From positions 2,666,001 through 2,730,000 of the forward strand of contig NZ_CP109130.1 of the NCBI RefSeq assembly GCF_035917975.1: a DNA stretch of 64,000 nt, in the 5' to 3' direction. Position 1 is the stretch's first letter, and each line of letters starts with the position of its first letter. Shown here piece after piece: positions 29,016 through 37,534 of this stretch. The translations under genes were made by a program, and so were the position numbers. The notes beneath the pieces were generated by a model. It did no database searches, was not told where the DNA came from, and saw nothing but the letters and a program-made list of their open reading frames with translations. Source of the stretch: Streptosporangium sp. NBC_01756. Its GTDB lineage: Bacteria > Actinomycetota > Actinomycetes > Streptosporangiales > Streptosporangiaceae.

Positions 29016-30170
29016 TCACGCCTCCTGGCCGATCACCGGGACGGTCGCGTCGATGTCGTCGTCCCAGTCGCTCTCATCCCCGGTCAGCACGGAGCTCTTA
29101 TCCCTGTCGCCACCTTGGTTGCCGCCGGGGGCACCTCCCATCGGAGGCATCATGGGCGGCATCATCGAGCTGCCGTTCATGCCCGCCACGCGTGGGCCGG
29201 CCAGCGGAGAGGCGCTGCCGCCGCTGCCCGATCCGCTGGGGATGGTGGTGCCACGGGTGGTCGCGCCGGCTCCCGTGGACTCTCCCGGCGATGTTCCGGC
29301 GTCCGGAATCTTCACTTGAGGTGTCTCGGGCATCTGGGGCATCTGGGACGCCGCCGGGTTGTTCGGATCGACGCCGGCCAGGTCGGTCAACCTCGGATCC
29401 TTGGCGGCGAGGTCGCCCAGGTCCGGACTGGGCAACTTGGTGGCGGCGCCGTTCGCACCCAGGTCCGGGGTGTTGGGGATGTTCGGGTTGAGGGAGTTCG
29501 GGTTGAGGGAGTTCGCCAGATCGTCCTTTGTGTCCGGCATATTCGGCACGGTGTAGTTCGAGTCAGGCATCTTGACGTTCCCCTGGCTCGAACCGGGCAG
29601 CGCGCCGAGATGGGGATTCGATGACATATCTCTGATACCGGAACCAGACAGCGAACCGGCGCCGAGACCCGAACCCGGCATCGAACCCGACGGCATATCC
29701 CCGAGATCGGAACCGAACGGCGAGCCCGCGCCGGGACCCGAACCCGGCATCGAACCCGACAAGATATCTCCGGGATCGAAATCTGTACCCGTTTTCTCAC
29801 CCTTGTTGGCGCCAGGTTTATCCGAACCAGGTTTCTTACCACCGGGTTCGGTCTTTTCCTGCCTCGTCTTATCGGGGATCGTACTTTTATCGTCAGCCGC
29901 TTTGTTGTTCCGTTCCACCTGCGCGAGGGCCGTCTTCCAGGACTCGAGCACAGACGCAGCGGCATCGAGGGCGTCGGCCGATCCCGCGCAGGTGTTCTCG
30001 TGGGCGAGATCCAGCCCAATGCCAATAACGCCGCATTTAGGAAAATGCAGGCCGTTGTTACGGGTTTTATTGGCTTTTTCTCTTACGTCAGGGGCATACC
30101 CGCCGATGGAATCGCCCAGGCCCTTCACCTTGCCCTCGGTGAAGCCCACCATGTCCGACTTCTGACCCAT
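29016..30170 (-). CDS. EspC-like T7SS protein with long Pro/Gly/Ser-rich tail
   Basis: 384 residues. The N-terminal 100 residues (GLHFPKCGVIGIGLDLAH, then SWKTALAQVERNNKAADD) share the pattern PxxGvvG...SW..AL..aERN..aAdD with the small EspC-like protein at 37063. The middle is low complexity and holds four GSMPGSG-type repeats and many Pro/Asn/Leu blocks. The C-terminus (MMPPMGGAPGGNQGGD, SDWDDDIDATVPVIG) is the acidic W-D-D ... PVIG ending common on actinobacterial PPE-like T7SS proteins. The ATG at 30170 has GAGGGGTGAG. Probably a secreted substrate. Confidence 0.78.
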   Translation of the reverse strand: MGQKSDMVGFTEGKVKGLGDSIGGYAPDVREKANKTRNNGLHFPKCGVIGIGLDLAHENTCAGSADALDAAASVLESWKTALAQVERNNKAADDKSTIPDKTRQEKTEPGGKKPGSDKPGANKGEKTGTDFDPGDILSGSMPGSGPGAGSPFGSDLGDMPSGSMPGSGLGAGSLSGSGIRDMSSNPHLGALPGSSQGNVKMPDSNYTVPNMPDTKDDLANSLNPNSLNPNIPNTPDLGANGAATKLPSPDLGDLAAKDPRLTDLAGVDPNNPAASQMPQMPETPQVKIPDAGTSPGESTGAGATTRGTTIPSGSGSGGSASPLAGPRVAGMNGSSMMPPMMPPMGGAPGGNQGGDRDKSSVLTGDESDWDDDIDATVPVIGQEA

Positions 30171-30312
30171 CTCACCCCTCCGTTTCACGCCTCCCGGGAG
30201 GATCCCCGGATCTCCGAGGCGTGATCACATCATTGACGCAGACCGATAGGATCCCGTCGCCGCCCTGCCGGTCGCCGTCGCCGATCAGGTCGGTGGCGGC
30301 GTCGCATGGGAG

Positions 30313-31692
30313 CTAGCAGAGCAGTGGAGGAGTGCCGTTCTGACCGCAGCCCCAGACGTCGTGGACCTCCTTGTGTCCGGGGCGGGACATGTCGTTCTGC
30401 TGTTCCCCGTCCGCCGGAGCGCCACCCATCCCCGACATGAAAGGCATCATCGGCGCACCGTTGCTCATCACGCCCCGCGACAGCACCGGAGAGGTCACTC
30501 CTCCCGCGCCCAACCCCGCTCCGGGGAAACTGGTGCCCGCTCCGGGCCCGCCCAGCACCGGCGAGACGTTCGGAACGCTGGTCGTGATGTGCGGAAGGTT
30601 GGTCGTCGGCCCGACAGTGTTGAGCGGTGACACAAGGTTCGGCGTCTGCGGGGTGTAGCCCACCGTCTCGGTGCTCCGAGGATCGTGCCTCTCATCCCCG
30701 CCGATCACCGGCGACACGGTGCCGTCGCCGTCCTTGCCGGTGCCGCCGTCCGAACCCGAACCACCGGATCCCTGGCCACCGGAACCGTCCGCACCAGCAC
30801 CTTCCGCTCCGGGGCCGTTCGACCCCGGGTCGGTCGAGCCAGGGTCGTTCGCACCCGGGTCGTTCGCGCCGGAGCCGTCCTGGCCGGAACCCACCGGATC
30901 ACTGGAACCCGGACCGTTCACCCCTGAACCGACGGAACCCGGACCGTTCGCACCAGAGCCGTCCGAGCCCGTGCCACCTGTGCCGCTGCCTCGGGAGGAA
31001 ACCGCCCCACCCGATCCGTCGGATCCGGAGCCTTCCGGCCAGGGGGAGGAGCCGCTCCCGCCCGTGCCCTGCGGACCGGACCCGGACCCGGGGGCGCCGC
31101 CCTGGTAGGCCGGGCCCCCGCCGTAGTCGACGTTCTCGTGCTCGGACGTTCCACCCGGTAGCGACACGGTCGGCAGCTCGTACGACACGTAAGGGGGGAC
31201 CTGGATGCTGTAGATCTCGACGATCTTCTCGTTCAGCTCGCGCATCGCCTTGCGCGCCGTCTTGGTGTCCTCCGATTCCATCCCCGTGCCGGCGAGCTCG
31301 ATGAGGTCGAGGCCGGGAGGGAGTCCGGCGACCTTCGCCCTGGCCTCGGGAAGGTAGGTCTCGCCGTACAGCCGGAGCGCGGTGGACATCATGTCCATCT
31401 TGGAGGACAGCTCGGTGCCGGTGGCGTGCAGCAGCTGCATCGCCTTCTGGACCTCGATGGCGGTGTCCCCGCCCCATACCCGCGCGAGCTCCTTGGCGAC
31501 CCGCTGGATGGCGCCGCAGGCGAGATCGACCGTCGACGCCGCGTGCCCGTAGGCGAACCCCGCGTCGTTGACGGCGGCGGGCGCGGTGTCGTTCAACCAC
31601 TTCTGGATCTGGCTCCTCGATGCGACGACCTCGCCCGCTTCGGGGACCGCGGCGCCAGATCGGATCAGCAGGAATTTCGATTCGCTACCCAC
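30313..31692 (-). CDS. PPE/WXG100-like T7SS substrate with Gly/Ser-rich tail
   Basis: 459 residues. The first 180 residues are helical with a WXG motif in ELARVWGGDTAIEVQKAMQLL, typical of a WXG100/PPE-type hairpin. Then comes a long Gly/Ser/Pro/Asn region (GSGANGPGSVGSG and similar). The end, NGAPMMPFMSGMGGAPADG, parallels the tail of the neighbouring 29016 protein but closes with DVWGCGQNGTPPLLC, a Cys-ending variant. GTG start. Same operon as the genes on either side (about 11 bp from the upstream stop). Function unknown beyond likely T7SS export. Confidence 0.78.
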   Translation of the reverse strand: MGSESKFLLIRSGAAVPEAGEVVASRSQIQKWLNDTAPAAVNDAGFAYGHAASTVDLACGAIQRVAKELARVWGGDTAIEVQKAMQLLHATGTELSSKMDMMSTALRLYGETYLPEARAKVAGLPPGLDLIELAGTGMESEDTKTARKAMRELNEKIVEIYSIQVPPYVSYELPTVSLPGGTSEHENVDYGGGPAYQGGAPGSGSGPQGTGGSGSSPWPEGSGSDGSGGAVSSRGSGTGGTGSDGSGANGPGSVGSGVNGPGSSDPVGSGQDGSGANDPGANDPGSTDPGSNGPGAEGAGADGSGGQGSGGSGSDGGTGKDGDGTVSPVIGGDERHDPRSTETVGYTPQTPNLVSPLNTVGPTTNLPHITTSVPNVSPVLGGPGAGTSFPGAGLGAGGVTSPVLSRGVMSNGAPMMPFMSGMGGAPADGEQQNDMSRPGHKEVHDVWGCGQNGTPPLLC

Positions 31693-31703
31693 AACGACCT
31701 TCC

Positions 31704-32141
31704 CTACGCCTTCGTGCTGTTCCCGCCGTTGTTCGCATGGGCGGCCTTGCCATACTCGTCGGCGTTCGCGTGGATCGCCTTGACGACCTCTTCCAGCCGG
31801 GTGATGAACAGGTTGTACACGATCCCGAGGGCCCTGCCCCCGTTCTCACCCGACGAGGAACCCACCGTCTGGACGAGCGCGCTCGCCGCCGGCCAGGCTC
31901 CCAACTCCGCCTCGGTCAGCAGGCGGTCCCCCTGAAGCCCTTCCTTTGACCCGGTGGTGTAGCCCTCCGAGTAGGCGGGTCCCTTCATCGACCCGATGTA
32001 CTCTTCCAGCTCACCCGCGAGCGTTCTCATCTTGGCGGGGTCGAACTCGGAGACGGGAGCGCCACCGTCCAGTCCGGGCCAGCGCGGGTCGATCGGAAGA
32101 GGCTCCGCCCCTCCGGACTCCATGGCGTCCTTGCTGGTCAT
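31704..32141 (-). CDS. small helical T7SS-associated protein (ESX-like)
   Basis: 145 residues, no named family recognised. FDPAKMRTLAGELEEYIGSM near residue 35 and the C-terminal helix YNLFITRLEEVVKAIHANADEY fit a WXG100/ESX-type hairpin, although the W-x-G turn is replaced by LGAWPAASALV. The ATG has AGGAGGAAC directly upstream. It lies in the substrate operon between a WXG100 gene and the PPE-like gene, so it is probably a secreted partner of one of them. Confidence 0.75.
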   Translation of the reverse strand: MTSKDAMESGGAEPLPIDPRWPGLDGGAPVSEFDPAKMRTLAGELEEYIGSMKGPAYSEGYTTGSKEGLQGDRLLTEAELGAWPAASALVQTVGSSSGENGGRALGIVYNLFITRLEEVVKAIHANADEYGKAAHANNGGNSTKA

Positions 32142-32258
32142 GTTCCTCCTTCAAGGGGAAAGCGGACCACGGGTCGTTCAGATGTGCCGGATACGAAAGA
32201 TCTCGGCCACCGCATCCCGCGCGATGACCGAGAGAAAGACGATCATTCAATGACCGAG

Positions 32259-32597
32259 TCAGCCGGCGGACCAGATGGCCTTGTTCCTCGCCTCGGCCGC
32301 CCGGTAGTTCGCAGTGGCGATGCCGAGGGCCTTGGCGGCCTCGCTGAGCTGGCGCCCCATCTCCTGCTCGGCCTGGTCCCACTTGGCCCTGTGCTGCTCG
32401 AAGTATTCCGATGCTCCACCGGACCAGCTCTCCTCACCCAGAGTGTTCCTGAGCTGGGTGATGAGATTGTCGGTGACTGTGTCCATGGCCGTGACGACCT
32501 TGAGGAGCTCCCCCTCGACTCGCTCCATCTCCACGAAGTTGACCTTCGTGTAGTCGGCTGCGAAACCGCCCTTGGTGTAGTCGGTTGACTGGCTCAT
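32259..32597 (-). CDS. WXG100-family protein
   Basis: 112 residues, typical EsxA/EsxB size. The central turn SWSGGASEYFEQH is a clear W-x-G, flanked by two long helices. The ATG at 32597 begins MSQSTDYTKGG, and upstream residues in frame do not look like protein. The next gene upstream (32608-32967) is another WXG100 protein ending 10 bp away, so the two may form the usual heterodimer exported by EccC. The C-terminal helix contains YRAAEARNKAIW, comparable to the YxxxD/E export signal region. Confidence 0.88.
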   Translation of the reverse strand: MSQSTDYTKGGFAADYTKVNFVEMERVEGELLKVVTAMDTVTDNLITQLRNTLGEESWSGGASEYFEQHRAKWDQAEQEMGRQLSEAAKALGIATANYRAAEARNKAIWSAG

Positions 32598-32607
32598 TCG
32601 GCTCCCC

Positions 32608-32967
32608 TTACCCGTTCCTCGAACCGTCTGCGTTGATCTTCGCGTCGACCGAGCCGGTGTTGATGAGCGAGTCGACACGCCCCATACCCGACTGCACGTC
32701 CTGGTCGGCTGCGCTATAGACGACGACGTTCTGGCCCATCCGGTCGGCGATGTCCTCCAGATCGTTCCGAACGATCAGCATCTGCTTGTCCCAGGCGGTC
32801 ATCGCCTGCAGGAACTTGGCCGACGCCGTTCCGAGCCAGCCCGAAGCAGTCAGCTCCTGCGTGGTGACTGAAACTCCCCTACGCAGACCTTCGACATTCT
32901 GCGCGGCGTCAGCAACAAGCCCCGCCCCTGTTCTGATCTTGTCGGGGCTAGCACCGTAAAAATCCAC
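32608..32967 (-). CDS. WXG100-family protein
   Basis: 119 residues. The hairpin turn is GWLGTASAKFLQAMTAWDKQM (W-L-G). It is the first gene of the minus-strand substrate operon, with GGAGGTGA ahead of the GTG start. With the following gene it makes a tandem WXG100 pair, the hallmark small substrates of type VII secretion. Confidence 0.88.
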   Translation of the reverse strand: MDFYGASPDKIRTGAGLVADAAQNVEGLRRGVSVTTQELTASGWLGTASAKFLQAMTAWDKQMLIVRNDLEDIADRMGQNVVVYSAADQDVQSGMGRVDSLINTGSVDAKINADGSRNG

Positions 32968-33324
32968 CGGTCACCTCCGTGACATGGGGCCGTCTATTCG
33001 TCGCGGCGCCGTGCCCTCACACCGGTCCGATGACCGTGGCATCGCACAGACGGACAGACGGGACTACAGCCGCGAACATCATCGAATGGCATGTTAGCGA
33101 TCTACTGCCCCATAGATAACATGCATATATGTCACGGATATATAACGCTTTGATCCCTCTAAGGGAAACGCCCAGGTCGGAGGCTCGCCCCTAGGCAGTG
33201 GGCCCTGTGGCGCAAGAGCTCTGACCGATGCACGGAAGGTAGAGATTTCTACCTTTCTGTACGGCCTAGCATGGTTGGGCTACTCTTGGCGATCATTTGA
33301 AGGGCCGCGGGGTGGAGGCTGGGC
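32968..33324. promoter_or_regulatory. 357-bp divergent, AT-rich promoter region of the T7SS substrate operons
   Basis: This gap separates the minus-strand WXG100 operon from the plus-strand 33325 gene. The part around 33080-33160 (ACATGCATATATGTCACGG and GGATATATAACGC) is much more AT-rich than its surroundings and probably holds promoters for one or both directions. No coding frame was found. Confidence 0.6.
33236..33255. promoter_or_regulatory. 8-bp inverted repeat upstream of the 33325 gene
   Basis: AAGGTAGA (33236-33243), spacer GATT, TCTACCTT (33248-33255). This perfect palindrome lies 70 bp ahead of the start and could be an operator for a regulator outside the window. Confidence 0.55.
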
Positions 33325-34818
33325 TTGGCTGGCAATCTGGACATCGACAAGTTGCTCAACTGGGGCAACACTCCCTCCGATCTCCCTACCACCGGTCCGG
33401 TGGAGATCCACCATCCCGAGGTCAGTGAAGCCGGAGCCCCCTCCTCCTTCGCCGGGACGTACGAGGAGACCGCGTTCTCCCCTCCTCAGGCGGGTCAGGC
33501 AGCCGACGACGCCTTCGACACGCAATCTGGGACGTCCGACCTTCCCGACGACGCCTCCCGGCTGAGCGACGCCGATTCTGATACCTCCCTGGACGACGGG
33601 GCCAAGCAAGAGGTCATCACCGACCCGTACGCTGCGGACCAGAATGGCCCGCGCGGCGAGGCGCAAGGATCGGATGACGGACAAAGCCTGAACGACGACG
33701 CGCGGGACGCGGACGGCGTGCATGAGGTGGGAGGCGGCGAGGGACCGGAAGACCTCGAACCCGGCCAGGTCGAACCCGATGAACCAGATGACGCGGACAG
33801 CCCGGCCAGCTCGGACAGCCCAAACAGCTCGGACGATGAGATTTATCCTGATGACCCGAACGGCGATGTGACCGAGGATCCGAATCCTCCCACTGAGGAA
33901 GGTTCTGGGGATTCCGACGGCTCCGGGGAATCGGATGACCCGGCCACCCCCGAGACCCCGGGCGGCTCGGACGACCCCACGGACTCGACGGACCCGACGG
34001 ACCCGAGCAACCCCACAGATCCGGTGGACCCAGACAGCCCCACGGACCCGGCGGTGCCCGGCGATCCCACGGACCCGGACACCCCCACAGACCCCACAGA
34101 ACCCACAGACTCCACAGACCCGACGGACCCGGCGGACCCCACAGACCCGGCGGTGCCCGGCGACCCCACAGACCCGGACACCCCCACAGACCCGACGACA
34201 GACCCGACGGACCCGGCTAATCCAGATATACCGGACTCGCAGGTCCCGGATCCGTCCGCAGGCACAGGTGGGGCAGGCGGCGGCATGCCCGCCGGTTCGG
34301 GCGAGCCCACAATGCCGAGCACGTCCGGGATGCCGTCCGGCGGCAGTGGCGGCATCCCGTCTGTGGGCGACGAGCAGAAGAAGGCCGCGGAAGAAGCGGC
34401 GAAGAAGGCCGCGGCGGAAAAGGCAGCAGAGGAGAAAAGGCTAAAGGAAGAGGCGGCGCAAGCGGCCCTCCAGCAGCGGCAACAGGCACTCGGCGGTGCC
34501 GGCATGAGTGAAAAATGGAGCGGGTGGAAGCCCGATGCACTGGAAACCATCGGGGGGAAATTCGAGACCATCGGTGGCGAGGACGGACACATCGCCAAGG
34601 CACAGGGCAAGGCACAGGGAATACACCTGGGCGTCCCCGGGTTCGGTGTGCTCGGCATTACGGGGCTCACGTCCGCCCACGGCACGGCCCGCGACACCGC
34701 CGCCGGGTATCTCGAAGCAGCTCGGAAACATGTGGGCGAGAACTGGAGCTACCAGATGAAACAAGGGGCCACGGAGCTGAGAAAAGTCGAAGACGACAGC
34801 ACGATCAAAGAGACCTGA
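33325..34818 (+). CDS. acidic Asp/Pro/Thr-repeat T7SS effector-like protein
   Basis: 497 residues. It starts AGNLDIDKLLNWGN, close to ANIDIEKLLNGAD of the YbaB-like protein at 35639. Residues 20-310 are very acidic and unstructured, with dozens of DPTDPTDP-type units. A coiled-coil-like Ala/Lys/Glu helix (EEAAKKAAAEKAAEEKRLKEE) follows. The C-terminal 110 residues have EKWSGWKPDALETIGG and WSYQMKQGATELRK, perhaps a WXG-like interaction region. TTG start with GGAGG nine bases ahead. It begins a two-gene plus-strand unit with the 34832 membrane protein. No enzyme domain was recognised. Confidence 0.75.
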   Translation: MAGNLDIDKLLNWGNTPSDLPTTGPVEIHHPEVSEAGAPSSFAGTYEETAFSPPQAGQAADDAFDTQSGTSDLPDDASRLSDADSDTSLDDGAKQEVITDPYAADQNGPRGEAQGSDDGQSLNDDARDADGVHEVGGGEGPEDLEPGQVEPDEPDDADSPASSDSPNSSDDEIYPDDPNGDVTEDPNPPTEEGSGDSDGSGESDDPATPETPGGSDDPTDSTDPTDPSNPTDPVDPDSPTDPAVPGDPTDPDTPTDPTEPTDSTDPTDPADPTDPAVPGDPTDPDTPTDPTTDPTDPANPDIPDSQVPDPSAGTGGAGGGMPAGSGEPTMPSTSGMPSGGSGGIPSVGDEQKKAAEEAAKKAAAEKAAEEKRLKEEAAQAALQQRQQALGGAGMSEKWSGWKPDALETIGGKFETIGGEDGHIAKAQGKAQGIHLGVPGFGVLGITGLTSAHGTARDTAAGYLEAARKHVGENWSYQMKQGATELRKVEDDSTIKET

Positions 34819-34831
34819 AGGGAATTAAGAC

Positions 34832-35584
34832 ATGGATCTTTATCCGTTTGGCACCACCATGTACCTCAGCTCTCTTGCGGGTTGCGCCGCCGCTACCGCA
34901 CTGGCCCGGCCCAACCTCGTTCTGGCCGGCGCCGCAAGGACGGCGATGCTGCTGATCGGCGTCTTGTTCTCCAGCCCGAGCGACATCCAGGACGCCGCAC
35001 AGAAGTGGAGAGACCTGGGCAAGGACATCAAGGACTACCGCAACGACCTCACTGCCGCCAGCTTGGACCTGGACGATGAAAAATTGAAGGGAATGGGGAA
35101 AGAGGAGTACGAAGCGGCGTACAAGAAATTCTGCGAGGAACTGGATAAGTGCGAAAGCGCCAATACAGGCATCGGCGACGGCTTGGATCAGGTCGCGAAA
35201 ATCTCATTCACCACAGCGGCAATCATCCTGACGGGAGTTATTACCCTTGGGACGGTGGCAGCTTTTACAAAGATCACCATCGCCCTTCCGGCTGTTAATG
35301 CGGGCGCCCAGGCGGTTGCGACGGGTTACGCCAAGTTGTTCGTGAAAGCGTTGAAGAAAATAGTGGTACAAAACGGCAAGGTGTGGAAAATAGCTGCGAT
35401 AATAGCCTTTGGCGTAGCGACACTCATGCAGATGATGGTGCTGTCCGGGAAAATCAAAAGCCCCACCGACGCGCCCGATTTCACACAGGCCGCCATCGAG
35501 GGTCTGCCTCAGGACCCGAAAGCCACCGGCAGCCAGCCCATGTCCGGCTACCAATCCATGCCCAGCATGGGAGGCCTTTTTTAA
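34832..35584 (+). CDS. membrane WXG-type T7SS-associated protein with PDFTQA motif
   Basis: 250 residues. Hydrophobic N-terminal segments (LAGCAAATALARPNLVLAGAA and MLLIGVLF) are followed by a helical hairpin (KWRDLGKDIKDYRNDLTAASL, EEYEAAYKKFCEELDKCESA). Two or three further membrane helices (IILTGVITLGTVAAF, IAAIIAFGVATLMQMMVL) follow, then APDFTQAAIEGLP near the C-terminus. The order matches the 28263 protein despite low identity, so the two belong to one family. The ATG is 14 bp after the upstream stop. Some codons ending in A or T suggest a less adapted gene than its neighbours. Confidence 0.72.
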   Translation: MDLYPFGTTMYLSSLAGCAAATALARPNLVLAGAARTAMLLIGVLFSSPSDIQDAAQKWRDLGKDIKDYRNDLTAASLDLDDEKLKGMGKEEYEAAYKKFCEELDKCESANTGIGDGLDQVAKISFTTAAIILTGVITLGTVAAFTKITIALPAVNAGAQAVATGYAKLFVKALKKIVVQNGKVWKIAAIIAFGVATLMQMMVLSGKIKSPTDAPDFTQAAIEGLPQDPKATGSQPMSGYQSMPSMGGLF

Positions 35585-35603
35585 GGTCGTCTTTTACTGC
35601 CTT

Positions 35604-35637
35604 CGCTGGCGGATTCCAGGCACGGCATCCGCCAGCG
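35604..35637. terminator. hairpin between convergent genes
   Basis: CGCTGGCGGAT (35604-35614) pairs perfectly with ATCCGCCAGCG (35627-35637) around a 12-base loop. It lies between the 34832 gene stop and the 35639 gene stop. A T-run (35577-35583) overlaps the plus-strand stop. Confidence 0.7.
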
Positions 35638-35638
35638 A

Positions 35639-36085
35639 CTACAAGTCCATACGGCGACGGATGCGGTCGAGCTCCCCCATCACGTCCTCGAACGTCCGGT
35701 TGTAGGCGGCCTCCGCATCCTTGATCTGGTTGATCGCCGCGTCCGGGTCGTTGACGAATTTCATCGGGTTGTCCTCTTCACCGAACACCTCGCCCATGGC
35801 CTCGTTGACCTGCTTCTGCAGATCGGCTGTGGCCTCGGCGATGACTATCTTGATCTTCTCTGCGAGCTCGCTCGCGCTCAACCGCAACGCCTTGGGGTGG
35901 AGCACGAGCTCGCGGATCCCTTCAGCCGCGTACTCCACGGTGACCAGGCCGCCATCGTCCTGCGCGTGCCCGACGAGTGTCCCCATGGTCTCCTGGAGCT
36001 CTTCCATCCGGGCGAACTGACTATCCGCCCCGTTCAGCAGCTTCTCAATGTCAATGTTGGCGAAATCGCCGAACCCAGCCGTCAT
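35639..36085 (-). CDS. YbaB/EbfC-family protein
   Basis: 148 residues. The central part (GGLVTVEYAAEGIRELVLHP, RLSASELAEKIKIVIAEA) is the YbaB/EbfC fold, a dimeric tweezer that binds DNA in its housekeeping relatives. Here the N-terminus FANIDIEKLLNGAD and the C-terminal tail (EAAYNRTFEDVMGELDRIRRRMDL) extend it. YbaB-like genes are frequent in actinobacterial T7SS loci, but their job there is unknown. The ATG at 36085 has GGGGGAGAACG ahead of it. Confidence 0.85.
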   Translation of the reverse strand: MTAGFGDFANIDIEKLLNGADSQFARMEELQETMGTLVGHAQDDGGLVTVEYAAEGIRELVLHPKALRLSASELAEKIKIVIAEATADLQKQVNEAMGEVFGEEDNPMKFVNDPDAAINQIKDAEAAYNRTFEDVMGELDRIRRRMDL

Positions 36086-36190
36086 CGACCGTTCTCCCCC
36101 GCTTGGGCACCGCCGGCCCCATAAGTAACAACCGGCCACTTCCGGAGCAGGCTAACCGCACCGCCTGTTTCTTCGCAATCCAGGCACCGG

Positions 36191-37063
36191 CTACGGTTTC
36201 GGCTCGTCAACCTTGGGCGCGATCCAGTCGAAGTCCTGGTAGTCCTCCGGGAGCCGGCCCGGGGCGGGAGGCTGCTGGTAGGACGGATACTCACCGGAGT
36301 CGATGGTCGCCTGCTCGAAGTCCACCTTCGCGTCGCCGGACGGCATGATGTAGCCGAACTGGTGGTCCTTCTTCAGCATGGTCGACATGACGTCGCCGGC
36401 CGCCTTCAGGGCCGATCCCAGCGTCAGGGTCAGGACGGCGACCGCCCCGTTGGCGGCGGTCGCGACGAACTTCTCCAGCAGCATCCCCCAGAACGTGGTC
36501 TGCGGCATGAGCTGCATGCGCTTGGCGAAGACCAGCAGGGTGACCGTGGTGACGCCCAGCTCCGCGAGCCTCAGCCAGTAGCTCCGGTATCCGGCGGCCA
36601 CCTCGTCGAGCATGCCCCCGATGTCGCCGAAGATGCCGCGCAGAACGCCGATCTCCCGGTGGAAGAGCCAGATGACCCGCTCGAACTCCTGCTGGTCCAT
36701 CGCGATCCAGTTGGTCCGGGACGTCGCGACGAGTTGCGGGAGAAGCTGTTTGATCCCGTCGTCCAGGCGGCCGGCGATGCCGTACTTCCAGTTGCTCGCC
36801 GCCTGCGCCATACCGGGTTCGTTGACGATCGCCGTACTCGCGATGAGGATCGCCGGAGCGAGGTACGCCGACCACCTGCCGACCTTCTTCAGCGCTTCCA
36901 ACACCTTCGGGCCGATCGGCTCCGGCATCTGGGGAGGCGGCCCGAAGACCCCCTGCGGGGGCTGTACCACGCCGTAAGAAGAATTCCCATAAACCGACAC
37001 ATATGGATTCGTCACATGGGGCTGCGGTACCCCACCGTAGGGAACGTTCCCATAACCCGACAT
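36191..37063 (-). CDS. membrane T7SS-associated protein, third member of the DF(T/E)QA family
   Basis: 290 residues. A Pro/Gly/Tyr-rich N-terminus (GYGNVPYGGVPQPHV) precedes a first hydrophobic segment (WSAYLAPAILIASTAIV). A helical stretch (EFERVIWLFHREIGVLRGIFG), two more hydrophobic segments (LGVTTVTLLVFAKRM, AVAVLTLTLGSALKAA) and AKVDFEQATIDSGEY near the C-terminus follow. This is the same order as the 28263 and 34832 proteins. The ATG overlaps the stop of the EspC-like gene upstream (TGATG), so the two are translationally coupled and probably act together. Confidence 0.75.
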   Translation of the reverse strand: MSGYGNVPYGGVPQPHVTNPYVSVYGNSSYGVVQPPQGVFGPPPQMPEPIGPKVLEALKKVGRWSAYLAPAILIASTAIVNEPGMAQAASNWKYGIAGRLDDGIKQLLPQLVATSRTNWIAMDQQEFERVIWLFHREIGVLRGIFGDIGGMLDEVAAGYRSYWLRLAELGVTTVTLLVFAKRMQLMPQTTFWGMLLEKFVATAANGAVAVLTLTLGSALKAAGDVMSTMLKKDHQFGYIMPSGDAKVDFEQATIDSGEYPSYQQPPAPGRLPEDYQDFDWIAPKVDEPKP

Positions 37064-37410
37064 CAGCGATACCTGACGATGCTGTGATCCTCGGCCGTCC
37101 GCCAGTTGCGCTCCGCGACGACGAGTGCCTGACACCAGCTGTCCACGGCCTTCTCCGCGTCGCCGAGCAGCGCGTCCGCGTCCCGGCAGATGCCCTCGTA
37201 GGCACCGCTCATCAGCATTCCGCCCACGACCCCGAATCCGGGAGAGTCGACGTGCACCGTGCCGATCAGGCTCCGGACGAATTTCACCGTCTCCTTGAGC
37301 TCGTTCTCGACCCGGCTGCGCGTGTGGGAGATCGTCGCCGACGTGATGTGGATCTCCTGGCTGGAGGAGCCAGCGGGCGAAGAGGTCATGACGGCACCGG
37401 TTCTGTCCAT
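37063..37410 (-). CDS. EspC-like small T7SS protein
   Basis: 115 residues. The segment HVDSPGFGVVGGMLMSGAYEG and the helix AVDSWCQALVVAERNWRTAED match the EspC-type T7SS target pattern (PGFGxxG, then SW..AL..AErNW..Ad). The ATG at 37410 has GAGG eight bases ahead. An internal ATG at 37389 is possible. The stop overlaps the start of the membrane-protein gene by one base. A likely secreted or membrane-bound partner of that protein. Confidence 0.75.
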   Translation of the reverse strand: MDRTGAVMTSSPAGSSSQEIHITSATISHTRSRVENELKETVKFVRSLIGTVHVDSPGFGVVGGMLMSGAYEGICRDADALLGDAEKAVDSWCQALVVAERNWRTAEDHSIVRYR

Positions 37411-37534
37411 AATCCGATCCTCACCGACGGCCCGCTCGGCTTCGAGCCCCGCCAGGGGAACTTCGTGATCATTTAACCGTCCGGACAGCCGGTGATGGCT
37501 GCCGATTAACCCTGGGCGGGTGGCCTGACATGCT

